A stretch of 64,000 nt of DNA from Mesorhizobium sp. (GCA_004020545.1 SAQE01000010.1:1-64000); one strand, 5' to 3'. Shown: positions 52,060 through 63,265, counted from the stretch's first letter. Numbers and translations: made by a program. The notes: generated by a model not told the origin, from the letters alone.

Positions 52060-52578
52060 ATGGGCACTGTTGTTGACTTCCGTTCAGGCCGATCGGCGCC
52101 GGCCGCCATTGCCGGAGAAGGTTTAACTCATGTCGAGTTGACCTGGGTCGAGAAGAAGATCGAGCACTGGATCCGCTTCGGTTCGATCGCTCTTGAGAAG
52201 ATACTCGATCGGCGCCGGCGCATCGTCTCCTTTCGTCCCGATGACATCTTCGCCTTCGTCCGATGGGCAGCAAACGACTGCGACACGATCGTCTCCCGCG
52301 TCGATATCGTGCGCGCGGTCGCCGAGGGCGAAGCCCATCAGACGCTGCCTTTCGTGCGGCCCGGCGGTGACATTCTGCTCACGGCTGAAGGCTTGCCCAA
52401 GGTCGAGCGCGTGCTGCACACGATCGATAGCATCGCGCAACTCGGCGTCGATCCAGGAGCGGTCTCGCCCGATCACTGGCGGCACGTCCACAACCGAATG
52501 ACGGTTGGGCAGGCGCCTCGTACTTATACGCTGGACCTTCACCGAGCCTACCTCCTGCGTCGGCGGGTCCAGCCATGA
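52060..52578 (+). CDS. DUF2840 domain protein
   Basis: 172 residues: LTHVELTWVEKKIEHWIRFG then RRRRIVSFRPDDIFAFVRWA, WRHVHNRMTVGQAPRTYTLD and LHRAYLLRRRVQP. DUF2840 always sits just before traF in this ICE type; role unknown. Its stop overlaps the traF start. Only 102 nt separate it from rdfS, a place where many related ICEs carry rep and parA genes. Confidence 0.88.
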   Translation: MGTVVDFRSGRSAPAAIAGEGLTHVELTWVEKKIEHWIRFGSIALEKILDRRRRIVSFRPDDIFAFVRWAANDCDTIVSRVDIVRAVAEGEAHQTLPFVRPGGDILLTAEGLPKVERVLHTIDSIAQLGVDPGAVSPDHWRHVHNRMTVGQAPRTYTLDLHRAYLLRRRVQP

Positions 52579-53120
52579 TGCGGTCAGCGATTTTGCTCGT
52601 GATGGCACTGGCGACCATGGGAGCGCTCTGCCCGGTTCTCAAGCCAGTCCCGCCGAAGTTTGTCTGGAACGCGTCGGCCAGCGCAGCGATTGGTCTTTAT
52701 CGGATCGATGCCAGGGGACCGTTTGGAGCCGATGACCTGGTCGCCGTCGAGCCGCCTGCAACGCTTAAAACGTTCCTGGCTGACCGCGGCTACCTGCCGA
52801 AGGGCGTGCTGCTTTTAAAGCATATCCTTGCAGTTTCCGCTCAAACCGTTTGCCGGAACAAGTTCACGATTTCGGTCGATGGCTCTGACGTGGGCGTTGC
52901 GCTTGAACGCGACCGCGCAGGGCGTGAACTGCCAGGCTGGCAGGGCTGCCGACCCATCCCGGTCGACGCCGTTTTCCTCATGAACCGCCAGGTCCGCGAC
53001 AGCTTCGATGGGCGCTACTTCGGCCTCATCTCCACCGATCACATCATTGGCCGCGCAGTCCCGCTGTGGACCGACGAGCAGGGCGACGGCCGCTTCCAAT
53101 GGGGCGCTTCAGCGCGGTGA
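52575..53120 (+). CDS. traF: TraF-type S26 signal peptidase
   Basis: 181 residues. One N-terminal membrane anchor (LLVMALATMGALCPVLKPVP). The catalytic Ser lies in NASASAAIGLYRI and Lys in GVLLLKHILAV, the S26C/TraF dyad. In IncP and Ti-type systems TraF processes and circularises the TrbC pilin, so the trbC product at 38309-38635 is the likely substrate although its gene is 14 kb away. Confidence 0.9.
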   Translation: MMRSAILLVMALATMGALCPVLKPVPPKFVWNASASAAIGLYRIDARGPFGADDLVAVEPPATLKTFLADRGYLPKGVLLLKHILAVSAQTVCRNKFTISVDGSDVGVALERDRAGRELPGWQGCRPIPVDAVFLMNRQVRDSFDGRYFGLISTDHIIGRAVPLWTDEQGDGRFQWGASAR

Positions 53121-53189
53121 GCGCGTCACCGGCGGCGCCCTTTCGTGTCGCCCATTCGTCACAGCGCACATCAAAGACGGAGAAAGAAC

Positions 53190-53525
53190 ATGCCACAGAT
53201 CGGAGAATTCGTCCGCCATCAGACCGGCTATTCTGGACGGATCCAGACGCTCAGTCTCAACCTTGAGGTCGCGATCGTCGCGGTTGAAGCGAGCGATGCG
53301 GACAATGCGCCCGACTATCGTGTACATGCCGACAGCGAAGACGGCGCCACGATCGGGGCCGGTTGGAAACACTCCAGCGAGAAGGCCGGCGAGTTCGTAT
53401 CACTGCAGATCGACGACCCGACGTTCGCGCAGCCGATTCGCGCTTATCTGTTTCAGAACGGCGACGACAAGAAGTCCTGGTCTTTGCAATGGTCGCGCCA
53501 GCGCGACCGCGCCGAGAAGGACTAA
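53190..53525 (+). CDS. DUF736 domain protein (second copy)
   Basis: 111 residues, MPQIGEFVRHQTGYSGRIQT then LSLNLEVAIVAVEASDADNA, GAGWKHSSEKAGEFVSLQID and SWSLQWSRQRDR. Diverged from the copy at 49788. In ICEMlSymR7A the gene in this place (msi107) is needed for conjugation; equivalence is an inference from position. GGAGAAAG before ATG. Confidence 0.88.
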   Translation: MPQIGEFVRHQTGYSGRIQTLSLNLEVAIVAVEASDADNAPDYRVHADSEDGATIGAGWKHSSEKAGEFVSLQIDDPTFAQPIRAYLFQNGDDKKSWSLQWSRQRDRAEKD

Positions 53526-53528
53526 GCG

Positions 53529-54302
53529 ATGTCGGCGCGCCGTCGGCCAGCGGGCCAAGCGGGAACGCACGCGTTGCCTCGCGCGATCTGGCGCTCGGCC
53601 CTCATTCTGCTTGGCGGGCTTTGCATCACTTGCGTGGTTCCCGCCGCGGCGCCGGCGCAGAGCTCGTCGGCCGTCATGCCGCCGGCGCGCGGTCGTTACG
53701 ATACTCACATCGCGGAAGCCGCGAAGCGCTTCCGCCTTCCGCCGACCTGGATCCGCGCCGTCCTTGGCGCCGAAAGCGCAGGCGACGAACGCGCCACATC
53801 GCGCAAGGGCGCCATGGGGCTGATGCAGATCGTGCCCAACACCTGGTCCGACCTGCGCGTTCGCTACCATCTCGGCGCCGATCCCTACGACCCGCACGAC
53901 AATATCATCGCTGGCTCGGCCTATATCCGCGAATTGGTTGATCACTACGGATCGCCCGGCTGGATTGCCGCCTACAATGCTGGCCCTCGGCGCTACGAAG
54001 CGTCGCTGCAAGGCAGGCGGCTGCCTCGGGAAACGCTTGCCTATGTCGCGATCGTTGCGTCCGCCATTGGCAACGCCGGTACGACGAAAGCTAACAGCCC
54101 GGCATTGTTCGAACGGTATGGCTGGAAGCACGCGCCGCTGTTTGCCGCGCAGTCGAGCGGCAGCCCGGGCGACCGTTCGACACAGCCGGAACGCTCCCGC
54201 GATGACACTTCAAAAGCTGCGACTAGGCGAGGATTGGCCGACGCCGCACGTCGATCGAACGGCCTGTTCGTTCCCAACGCGAACAAGAAGTCCGTGCCAT
54301 GA
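53529..54302 (+). CDS. Lytic transglycosylase of the conjugation module (VirB1-like)
   Basis: 257 residues. Signal peptide (IWRSALILLGGLCITCVVPA). SLT domain with catalytic Glu in LGAESAGDERATS, then GAMGLMQIVPNTW and IAAYNAGPRRYE. It opens peptidoglycan for the secretion channel. The C-terminal 70 residues are an unstructured Ser/Arg-rich tail. Starts 3 nt after DUF736. Confidence 0.92.
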   Translation: MSARRRPAGQAGTHALPRAIWRSALILLGGLCITCVVPAAAPAQSSSAVMPPARGRYDTHIAEAAKRFRLPPTWIRAVLGAESAGDERATSRKGAMGLMQIVPNTWSDLRVRYHLGADPYDPHDNIIAGSAYIRELVDHYGSPGWIAAYNAGPRRYEASLQGRRLPRETLAYVAIVASAIGNAGTTKANSPALFERYGWKHAPLFAAQSSGSPGDRSTQPERSRDDTSKAATRRGLADAARRSNGLFVPNANKKSVP

Positions 54303-54370
54303 GCCGCCCCGACGCTCTTCGCCCCATCTCGTGCTTTCGCGTGCCATGGCGTATGGAAAGGGCGGATGCA

Positions 54371-54535
54371 GGCAACCTGACCGAGCGATGGCAGGATAAA
54401 AGGGCGCACATTGCGCGCCGGCCGGACGCTAGGATTTGCCAGGTTGTCAGGCCCACGTCGCACATTGCGGCCCCTGTGGGCAAGGTGCGACGAACGCCAG
54501 AAGCCTTGTGTTCGCGTCGTCTTTTCCACATTGCG
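54371..54535. other. Candidate origin of transfer (oriT)
   Basis: A 243-nt non-coding gap directly before the relaxase gene. The minus strand carries TATCCTGC (54398-54391), the nic-site core of IncP/MOB-P origins (YATCCTGY). Three direct repeats CACATTGCG lie at 54407, 54461 and 54527. A nearly perfect inverted repeat CAACCTGAC (54373-54381) / GCCAGGTTG (54438-54446) flanks the putative nic site. Position, core sequence and repeats together suggest oriT. Confidence 0.6.
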
Positions 54536-54545
54536 GGACAGCGCC

Positions 54546-56285
54546 ATGGCCGATGAGCGCCCGTTTTGCATTCGGCCAGGTCGCATCCGCTCGACCCGCG
54601 CTCAAGCTGCACGGCCCTTCATCGCCCAGGCGCTAGCGGCGGCGAAAAGAGCTGGCGGTGGCGTCTCGCGCTCGGGAAAAGTCGTCTCCGGCAACCGCTC
54701 CCGGTTTGGTCGCGGACAGCGCGCCAGCATCCAGGCCAACCGCCTTATCACCTCCCGATCGCGCGGAGCAGTCGTGAAGGCTCGCGTTGTCCGTCGTACC
54801 GCGAGCGCTGCCTCACTCGCCACGCATCTCAGCTATTTGCGTCGCGAGGGCGTGACCCGGGACGGCGAGAAGGCAGGGTTGTTCGGACCGCAGACGGGGG
54901 ATGCCGACGGCGCGGCCTTCGCCGCGCGCGCCAAGGATGATCGGCACCATTTCCGTTTCATCGTCTCTCCCGACGACGCCCTCGAGATGGCGGACCTCAA
55001 ATCCTTCAGCCACGATCTGGTGGGGCAGATGGAGAAGGACCTCGGCACTGGGCTCGACTGGGTCGCAGCCGATCACTGGAACACCCAGCATCCGCACGTT
55101 CATCTGATCGTGCGCGGCGTGCACGACGACGGCCAGGATCTGGTCATCTCGCGCGACTACATCAAAGAAGGCATGCGAGACCGGGCGCGCGACCTGATCA
55201 CCCAGGAACTGGGGCCGCGAACCGATCTCGACATCCGCCGCTCACTCGAAAGCCAGCTCCAGTCCGAACGCTGGACCCAGCTTGATCGCCAGTTACTTCG
55301 CGACAGCCGCGACACTGGGGTCATCGATTTGGCCCAGCGCCCTCATTATCGGCCCGGCGAAAATCATGCGCTCAAGATCGGCCGTCTGCGGAAGCTTGAA
55401 GCGCTTGCTCTCGCCGACCAGGTCGGCCCGGGCCAATGGGTCCTCGACGACCAGGCCGAAGCGAGGTTGCGCGAGCTCGGCGCGCGTGGCGACATCATAA
55501 AGCGCATGCATCGCGCACTGACCGAGCGAGGCATCGAGCGGGGTTCGGCCAGCTATGTGTTGGCCGCCGAAAGTCTCGATACACCCGTTGTCGGCCGGCT
55601 GGTCGATCGCGGGTCCGATGATGATCTGAGCGGTGCGGCCTATGCGGTTGTCGACGGCATTGACGGACGTACCCATCACGTCAGACTTTGCGCTCTGGAT
55701 GCCGCCGGAGACGGTCCGCCGGGATCGATTGTCGAGCTGCGCAAGTTCGATGATGGCCGTGGCCAGCGTCGGGTCGCGCTTTCGGTGTGCTCCGATCTTA
55801 CTGTGGATGAACAGGTTACGGCACCGGGTGCGACCTGGCTCGACCGCCAGGCAATCGCTGGCCGGCCTGCCGCACTGGCGCAGGGGGGCTTCGGCGCTGA
55901 GGTCCGCGATGCCTTGGACCGCCGGGCCGAACATCTGGTCAACCAAGGGCTCGCTGAGAGGCAAGGCAACCGGATCACCTTCACTGCGAACCTGCTCGAA
56001 ACGTTGCGCCGCCGCGAACTGGAGATGATTGGCGACAAGCTCGCGGCCGATAGCGGACGGCCCTTCAAGCGTGCCGCCAGCGGCGACTACGTCGCCGGCG
56101 CCTATGGTCAACGCCTGTCTCTCGCCTCTGGCCGTTTCGCCATGATCGACGACGGATTTGGCTTCCAGCTTGTACCCTGGACGCCCTCCCTCGAAAAACA
56201 TCTCGGCCAGCATGTTTCCGGTGTCGCTCGTGGTGACGGCGGTATCGACTGGAGTTTTGCCCGCAAGCGCGGGCTCGGTCTGTGA
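54546..56285 (+). CDS. rlxS: RlxS-type relaxase (DUF3363)
   Basis: 579 residues. N-terminal relaxase domain: a possible catalytic Tyr in ATHLSYLRREGVTRDG, HHFRFIVSPDDALEM, and the metal-binding HxH in DHWNTQHPHVHLIVRG. The C-terminal DUF3363 region follows. It nicks oriT and stays bound to the transferred strand. ATG 54546 fits the family start (MADERPFCIRPGRIRSTRA). Neighbours traG and candidate oriT fit. Confidence 0.93.
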   Translation: MADERPFCIRPGRIRSTRAQAARPFIAQALAAAKRAGGGVSRSGKVVSGNRSRFGRGQRASIQANRLITSRSRGAVVKARVVRRTASAASLATHLSYLRREGVTRDGEKAGLFGPQTGDADGAAFAARAKDDRHHFRFIVSPDDALEMADLKSFSHDLVGQMEKDLGTGLDWVAADHWNTQHPHVHLIVRGVHDDGQDLVISRDYIKEGMRDRARDLITQELGPRTDLDIRRSLESQLQSERWTQLDRQLLRDSRDTGVIDLAQRPHYRPGENHALKIGRLRKLEALALADQVGPGQWVLDDQAEARLRELGARGDIIKRMHRALTERGIERGSASYVLAAESLDTPVVGRLVDRGSDDDLSGAAYAVVDGIDGRTHHVRLCALDAAGDGPPGSIVELRKFDDGRGQRRVALSVCSDLTVDEQVTAPGATWLDRQAIAGRPAALAQGGFGAEVRDALDRRAEHLVNQGLAERQGNRITFTANLLETLRRRELEMIGDKLAADSGRPFKRAASGDYVAGAYGQRLSLASGRFAMIDDGFGFQLVPWTPSLEKHLGQHVSGVARGDGGIDWSFARKRGLGL

Positions 56286-56306
56286 CATACAGGAAAGGAT
56301 CCCGCC

Positions 56307-58295
56307 ATGTCCGCCACGAAAATCCTGTGGGGTCAGATCCTCACCGTCTTCCTGATCGTCCTGTTGACGACCTGGACGGCGACGCAATGGACTGCATGGC
56401 GGCTTGGGTTCCAGGCGCAACTCGGACCGACCTGGTTCGAAGTCGCTGGCCTGCCAGTCTACTATCCACCCGCCCTGTTCTGGTGGTGGTATTTTTATGA
56501 TGCCTACGCCCCTACCATTTTCGTGGAAGGTGGACTGATCGCCGTGTCTGGCGGCTTTCTCTCGATCATTGTTGCAATCGGCATGTCGGTGTGGCGCGCA
56601 CGCGAAGCCAAGAACGTCGTGACCTACGGTTCGGCGCGATGGGCCAACAGGAGAGAGGTAGCGGCTGCCGGGCTGCTGGGCGCCGACGGTGTGGTGCTCG
56701 GGCGCTATCAGCGTCATTACCTTTGCCATGATGGGCCTGAGCATGTGCTATGCTTCGCCCCGACCCGCTCGGGCAAGGGCGTCGGCCTGGTGGTGCCTTC
56801 GCTGCTGACCTGGCCGGGCTCAGCGATTGTCCACGACATCAAAGGCGAGAATTGGCAAATCACCGCCGGGTTCCGTGCTCTGCACGGTCGTGTCCTGCTT
56901 TTCGACCCCACCAATTCAAAATCGTCGGCCTACAATCCTTTGTTGGAGGTGCGCCGTGGTGAATGGGAGGTCCGCGACGTGCAGAACATCGCCGACATTC
57001 TCGTCGATCCGGAAGGCAGCCTGGAAAAACGAAACCATTGGGAAAAGACTAGTCACGCACTGCTTGTCGGCGCGATCCTTCACGTCCTCTATGCCGAGAA
57101 AAACAAGACGCTCGCCGGCGTCGCCGCCTTCCTTTCGGACCCGAGGCGCCCGATCGAGTCCACGCTGGCGGCAATGATGAAGACCGCCCATTTGGGAGAA
57201 GCAGGCCCGCACCCGGTCATCGCCAGCGCGGCGCGCGAACTGCTCAACAAATCTGACAATGAGCGGTCAGGCGTGCTCTCCACGGCGATGTCCTTCCTCG
57301 GCCTCTATCGCGACCCCGTCGTCGCCGAGGTAACGAGCCGCTGCGATTGGCGGATCAGCGACATCGTCGGCGGCATCAAACCAGCGACACTCTACCTGGT
57401 CGTGCCGCCTTCGGACATCAATCGGACCAAGCCGCTCATTCGCCTTATCCTCAACCAGATTGGACGTCGCCTGACCGAGGAGCTTCAGGCGAAGAGCAAT
57501 CGGCACCGGCTTTTGCTCATGCTCGACGAGTTTCCTGCGCTCGGCCGCCTCGACTTCTTCGAAACTGCCTTGGCTTTCATGGCCGGCTATGGGCTGAAGA
57601 GCTTCCTGATCGCGCAGTCGCTTAACCAGATCGAGAAGGCCTACGGCCCGAGCAACTCCATCCTCGACAATTGTCATGTGCGCGTGAGCTTCGCAACGAA
57701 TGATGAAAGGACCGCCAAACGTGTGTCTGACGCGCTCGGCACTGCAACCGAGATGCGGGCGATGAAGAACTATGCCGGCCACCGGCTTTCGCCCTGGCTC
57801 GGACATTTGATGGTGTCGCGGCAAGAGACCGCCCGCCAATTGCTGACGCCTGGCGAGATCATGCAGCTTCCGCCGACCGACGAGATCGTCATGGTGGCGG
57901 GCACACCACCGATCAGGGCGAATAAGGCACGCTATTACGAGGATATACGCTTCCAGGAACGCGTCCTGTCGCCGCCCGAACGGACCCGATCCGAAAAAGC
58001 TCGTCCTGACGATTGGAGCAGCCTGCCGATCCTGAAACAGCCCCAGGTCGACGAAGCTCCCGGCACGCTCCGCGGGCGCGATGAAGATCCGACCGAGTCC
58101 GAGCAGCGCCAACAACCCGAACTGAACCGCGTGAGCCCGATCGAGAAAGCGGCCCCTATCGAGAACGAGTTCGGTATCGACGCGGCCGACGATACCGACG
58201 ACAACGAAGTCATCAGAAATCGCCGCCTGGCGCGCCTCATGCAGGGGACAGCGCGGCAGGCCTCGCTCGACCCCGATGACGGCATGGGGTTATAG
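56307..58295 (+). CDS. traG: TraG/VirD4-type coupling protein
   Basis: 662 residues. Two N-terminal membrane segments (LTVFLIVLLTTWTATQW and LIAVSGGFLSIIVAIGMSVW). Walker A APTRSGKGVGLVVPS at about 150-160; Walker B LLLMLDEFPALGR. It links the relaxase-DNA complex to the Trb channel. AGGAAAGG before ATG; 21 nt after rlxS. Confidence 0.95.
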   Translation: MSATKILWGQILTVFLIVLLTTWTATQWTAWRLGFQAQLGPTWFEVAGLPVYYPPALFWWWYFYDAYAPTIFVEGGLIAVSGGFLSIIVAIGMSVWRAREAKNVVTYGSARWANRREVAAAGLLGADGVVLGRYQRHYLCHDGPEHVLCFAPTRSGKGVGLVVPSLLTWPGSAIVHDIKGENWQITAGFRALHGRVLLFDPTNSKSSAYNPLLEVRRGEWEVRDVQNIADILVDPEGSLEKRNHWEKTSHALLVGAILHVLYAEKNKTLAGVAAFLSDPRRPIESTLAAMMKTAHLGEAGPHPVIASAARELLNKSDNERSGVLSTAMSFLGLYRDPVVAEVTSRCDWRISDIVGGIKPATLYLVVPPSDINRTKPLIRLILNQIGRRLTEELQAKSNRHRLLLMLDEFPALGRLDFFETALAFMAGYGLKSFLIAQSLNQIEKAYGPSNSILDNCHVRVSFATNDERTAKRVSDALGTATEMRAMKNYAGHRLSPWLGHLMVSRQETARQLLTPGEIMQLPPTDEIVMVAGTPPIRANKARYYEDIRFQERVLSPPERTRSEKARPDDWSSLPILKQPQVDEAPGTLRGRDEDPTESEQRQQPELNRVSPIEKAAPIENEFGIDAADDTDDNEVIRNRRLARLMQGTARQASLDPDDGMGL

Positions 58296-58300
58296 GCGCC

Positions 58301-58756
58301 ATGACCAATCGAAAGAAAAAAGTACAGATCTCTGTCTATCTTGATCCGGCCGTCATGAAGATGCTTCAGGACTACGCGGCGCGGCGCGAACAATCCCAGT
58401 CCATGATAGCGGAGGCAGCGATCGCGTCGTTCTTGTCGCCGGACGCGGATGAGCGTCGCGAGGCGGCGATCGCCAAACGCCTCGACCAGGTCGATCGGCG
58501 GCTGGCCAGGCAGGAGCGCGATACAGGCATCGCGGTCGAGACACTTGCGGTGTTTGTCCGCTTTTGGCTGGCTACCACTCCCGCCTTACCGGAACCTGCG
58601 GCCCACGCGGCTCGCGCCAAGGCGGCCGAACGCTATGAGGCTTTCATCTCTGCCTTGGGCAGGCGTTTGGCCAAGGGACCGAAACTGCGGCAGGAGATAT
58701 CGGAGGATATCGATTCAGTTGGCGACAAGAGAATGCCGTCCCCAGCCGGAACGTAG
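58301..58756 (+). CDS. CopG/ribbon-helix-helix protein of the tra-trb junction
   Basis: 151 residues. Ribbon-helix-helix start (VQISVYLDPAVMKMLQDYAA, then REQSQSMIAEAAIASFLSPD), helical remainder with DRRLARQERDTGIAVETLAV. In the common ICE order this gene is followed immediately by trbB. Here the next genes are unrelated, so this is the right-hand end of the broken tra-trb run. Confidence 0.88.
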   Translation: MTNRKKKVQISVYLDPAVMKMLQDYAARREQSQSMIAEAAIASFLSPDADERREAAIAKRLDQVDRRLARQERDTGIAVETLAVFVRFWLATTPALPEPAAHAARAKAAERYEAFISALGRRLAKGPKLRQEISEDIDSVGDKRMPSPAGT

Positions 58757-58944
58757 GCTTGTTCGCGCCAGTTGCTCGCGGCGTTGCACCGGAATGACGG
58801 CCCAGGGATAGCCACCGGCCGCCATCAAGAAGCCTGAACAGCTGTTGCCGATCATTGTCCTCGACGAGGAGCCCTTATCTTGGCCTAATGGCGTCCTGCC
58901 CTGACTGAAAGAGGGCGATTGGGACAGCGAGATCAGGTGAAAAT

Positions 58945-59268
58945 ATGAAATTCACGCCGACGACTATCTTGCCGCTGACCGCGATGCTGCTTCTCGCAGC
59001 TGGCTGCTCCTCGACCGTCGCATCGATCGATCCGGGGAAATACGACAAGATGAGCTGCGCCGAACTCAACAGCGCGCTTGGGGACACGGCAACCGACATT
59101 TCGCGGACGGCGATCGCCCGCGGCAAGGTCGCCAACACCAGCGTGCCGCGCTGGCTGCTGGGCGGCGAGCGCGTCAAGACTGTGGTCGCCAATCGCGACA
59201 CCGCCAGGATCGAGAAGCTGCAACAACAGCAGCAGGCAATTGTCGCCGCGAGGAGGCAGAAATGTTGA
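58945..59268 (+). CDS. Small lipoprotein, hypothetical
   Basis: 107 residues. Signal with lipobox LLLAAGCSS (Cys about residue 21), then DPGKYDKMSCAELNSALGDT and an amphipathic helix rich in Gln (EKLQQQQQAIVAARRQ). Seen in Rhizobiales without known role. Probably host DNA beyond the ICE genes. 59269-59461 holds nothing recognised. Confidence 0.6.
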   Translation: MKFTPTTILPLTAMLLLAAGCSSTVASIDPGKYDKMSCAELNSALGDTATDISRTAIARGKVANTSVPRWLLGGERVKTVVANRDTARIEKLQQQQQAIVAARRQKC

Positions 59269-59461
59269 TCCTGTGAAGCTGAGCTCGGCACCTGCATCGC
59301 AGGGAAAGCGGGCGCCGGCAGCCGAATTCAGCTCACTTCAATCCTCGTCGACCAGGCACCCAAAGCGTTCTGTGAAAGCCACTTCCGCCGTCAGCGCTGC
59401 CTACGTCTCCCCTTTTCTGGCCCGCCAGAAAGCGAGCGGCGATACCGCGTTGGCGCAGCCC

Positions 59462-61078
<1,617 letters not shown>

Positions 61079-61095
61079 GTCAGCGATCCCCATCT

Positions 61096-62220
61096 TTATC
61101 GATCCTTCGGGTCGAGCGCGTCGCGCAGGCCGTCGCCGACGAAGTTCAGCGCGAACAACGTCGAGACGAGGAAGAAGGCCGGGAACAGGAGCAGCCAGTT
61201 GGCGTAGCCGATGTTCTTGGCGCCGACCGAGATCAGCACGCCCCAGCTTGTCATCGGCTCCTGCACGCCGAGGCCAAGGAAGGACAGAAAGCTCTCCAGG
61301 ATGATCACCTGCGGCACCAGCAGCGTCATGTAGATGACGACCGGGCCGAGCAGGTTCGGAATGACGTGGCGCACGAGGATGCCGCGTTGGCCGACGCCCA
61401 TGGCTTCCGCCGCCTGGACATATTCCTGCCTGCGGATCGAAAGCGCCTGGCCGCGCACGATGCGCGCCATGTCGAGCCACAGCACCGCGCCCACCGCCAA
61501 AAACATCAGCACGAAATTGCGGCCGAAGAACACCACCAGCATGATGACGAAGAAGATGAAGGGCAGCGAATAAAGCACATCGACGATGCGCATCATGACC
61601 TCGTCGACCCTGCCTCCGGCAAAGCCGGCGGTCGCGCCGTAGATGACGCCGATGACGCCGGCCACCACCCCGGCAAGCAGGCCGATGGCTAAAGAAATGC
61701 GCCCGGCCATCAGCGTGCGCGAGAGCAGGTCGCGTCCGGTGTTGTCGGTGCCGAAGAAGAAATATTGCTGCTTGATGGCGGAACTCATCGTCATCTCGAG
61801 CCCGTCGGGCGACTTGCTCTCGATCCTGGTGTCGTCGAAGGCATCGGAGCGGTCGAGATAGCGGATGTTGCGGTCGTCGACCGGCTTCTTGGACGTGACG
61901 GTCACGATCACGCGGCTGCCGTCCTGATGCCATTCCTTGATGTCGACGCGCATGCGCTTGATCGCATCGGTCAGCGCGCCCTGGATCATGTCGGGTTTGG
62001 GATAAGCCGAAAGGCTCGGCGGCGTGCGCACATAGTCGCCGTAGATGGTCGTGTATTCATGCGGCACGGCCCACGGGCCGAACACGCTGGTGACGGCGAT
62101 GAATGCCAGGTAATAGAGGCTGAACATGGCGGCGCGGTTGCGCTTCAGTCGCGCCCAGGCATTGCCCCAGAGCGAGCGGCCGGCGATCGGCTCGGGAACG
62201 GCGACGGCAAGGTCAGTCAT
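61096..62220 (-). CDS. Oligopeptide ABC transporter permease (OppC/YejE-like)
   Basis: 374 residues. The N-terminal OppC-type segment (WARLKRNRAAMFSLYYLAFI), a long periplasmic loop (about residues 45-140) as in YejE-like permeases, then five helices and the EAA loop RQEYVQAAEAMGVGQRGILV. Start 62220 has GAGGG upstream; the stop of oppB overlaps. Confidence 0.92.
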   Translation of the reverse strand: MTDLAVAVPEPIAGRSLWGNAWARLKRNRAAMFSLYYLAFIAVTSVFGPWAVPHEYTTIYGDYVRTPPSLSAYPKPDMIQGALTDAIKRMRVDIKEWHQDGSRVIVTVTSKKPVDDRNIRYLDRSDAFDDTRIESKSPDGLEMTMSSAIKQQYFFFGTDNTGRDLLSRTLMAGRISLAIGLLAGVVAGVIGVIYGATAGFAGGRVDEVMMRIVDVLYSLPFIFFVIMLVVFFGRNFVLMFLAVGAVLWLDMARIVRGQALSIRRQEYVQAAEAMGVGQRGILVRHVIPNLLGPVVIYMTLLVPQVIILESFLSFLGLGVQEPMTSWGVLISVGAKNIGYANWLLLFPAFFLVSTLFALNFVGDGLRDALDPKDR

Positions 62221-63136
62221 AGCGCACCCTCGGATCAACGACCGCGTAGAGGAGATCGACGATCAGGTTGAAGACGATGGTGAAGAGCGCGATCACCACC
62301 ACTGTGCCCATGACCAACGTGTAGTCGCGGTTGAGCGCCGCATCGACGAAATAGCGGCCGACGCCCGGGATGGAGAAGATGGTCTCGACGATGATCGAGC
62401 CCGTCAGCAGTGCGGCCGCGGCCGGACCGGTGAAGGAGACGATCGGCAGGACGGCGCCGCGCAGCGCGTGCTTGACCACCACCGACCAGTCGGAGAGGCC
62501 GAGGGCGCGGGCCGTGCGGATGTGGTGCGAGCGCAGGCTCTCGATCATCGAGCCGCGCATCAGGCGGGCGACGATGGCGATCTGCGGCAAGGCGAGCGTC
62601 AGCACCGGGCCGACCTTGTTGATTAGGGCGCCGTCGCCCCAGCCGCCGATCGGCAACAGCTTCCAGGACAGCCCGAAGGCGAGTTGGATGACCGGCGCGA
62701 TGACGAAGGTCGGGATGGTGCTGCCGGCGGTGGCTAAAGCAATCACGGAATAGTCGGCGAGCCTGTTCTGATTGAGCGCCGCGATCGTGCCGAGGATCGA
62801 GCCCAGCAGCAGTGCCAGCACCAACGCCGACGAACCGATCTGCACGGAGATCGGCAGGCCCTTGGCGAAGAGTTCGGTGACGGTGAAGTCAGGCAGGTTG
62901 TAGCTCGGGCCGAAATTGCCGCGCAAAAGATTGCCGAGATAGTGGACATATTGCAGCCAGAGCGGATCGTTGAGGCCGAACTGGGCTTCGAGATTGGCTC
63001 TGATCTCGGGGCTCAGGCCCCGCTCCTGGTTGAACGGGCCGCCGGGAGCGACGCGGATCAGGAAGAACGCCACCGTCACGATGACGAATAGCGTCGGGAT
63101 GGCGGTCAACAGCCGCCGGAAGACATAACGCAGCAT
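62213..63136 (-). CDS. Oligopeptide ABC transporter permease (OppB/YejB-like)
   Basis: 307 residues: MLRYVFRRLLTAIPTLFVIV, the usual OppB start, about six helices, EAA loop ESLRSHHIRTARALGLSDWS. Overlaps oppC by 8 nt. The gap to the binding-protein gene holds a hairpin. Confidence 0.93.
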   Translation of the reverse strand: MLRYVFRRLLTAIPTLFVIVTVAFFLIRVAPGGPFNQERGLSPEIRANLEAQFGLNDPLWLQYVHYLGNLLRGNFGPSYNLPDFTVTELFAKGLPISVQIGSSALVLALLLGSILGTIAALNQNRLADYSVIALATAGSTIPTFVIAPVIQLAFGLSWKLLPIGGWGDGALINKVGPVLTLALPQIAIVARLMRGSMIESLRSHHIRTARALGLSDWSVVVKHALRGAVLPIVSFTGPAAAALLTGSIIVETIFSIPGVGRYFVDAALNRDYTLVMGTVVVIALFTIVFNLIVDLLYAVVDPRVRYD

Positions 63137-63265
63137 CGGCGCCCCGCTTCAGCCAGGGCGACAGCTCTCCGGACGAGACCGTGGCGCGCTGGCATCTCTG
63201 ATCTTCGCACCGGATAGCCTGAAAATCCAATCCGACTTTCGGCCCGGTACGACGACAGACCGCGA

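Noticed and set aside
51990-52090. Possible ParA C-terminal remnant (TITYRGRFPQDQDTGQWALL)
   Set aside because: The likeness is short and could be chance; the frame also overlaps the DUF2840 start.
54299-54556. 85-codon frame overlapping the lytic transglycosylase stop
   Set aside because: Lies in the candidate oriT, contains the repeat units and has no recognisable protein features.
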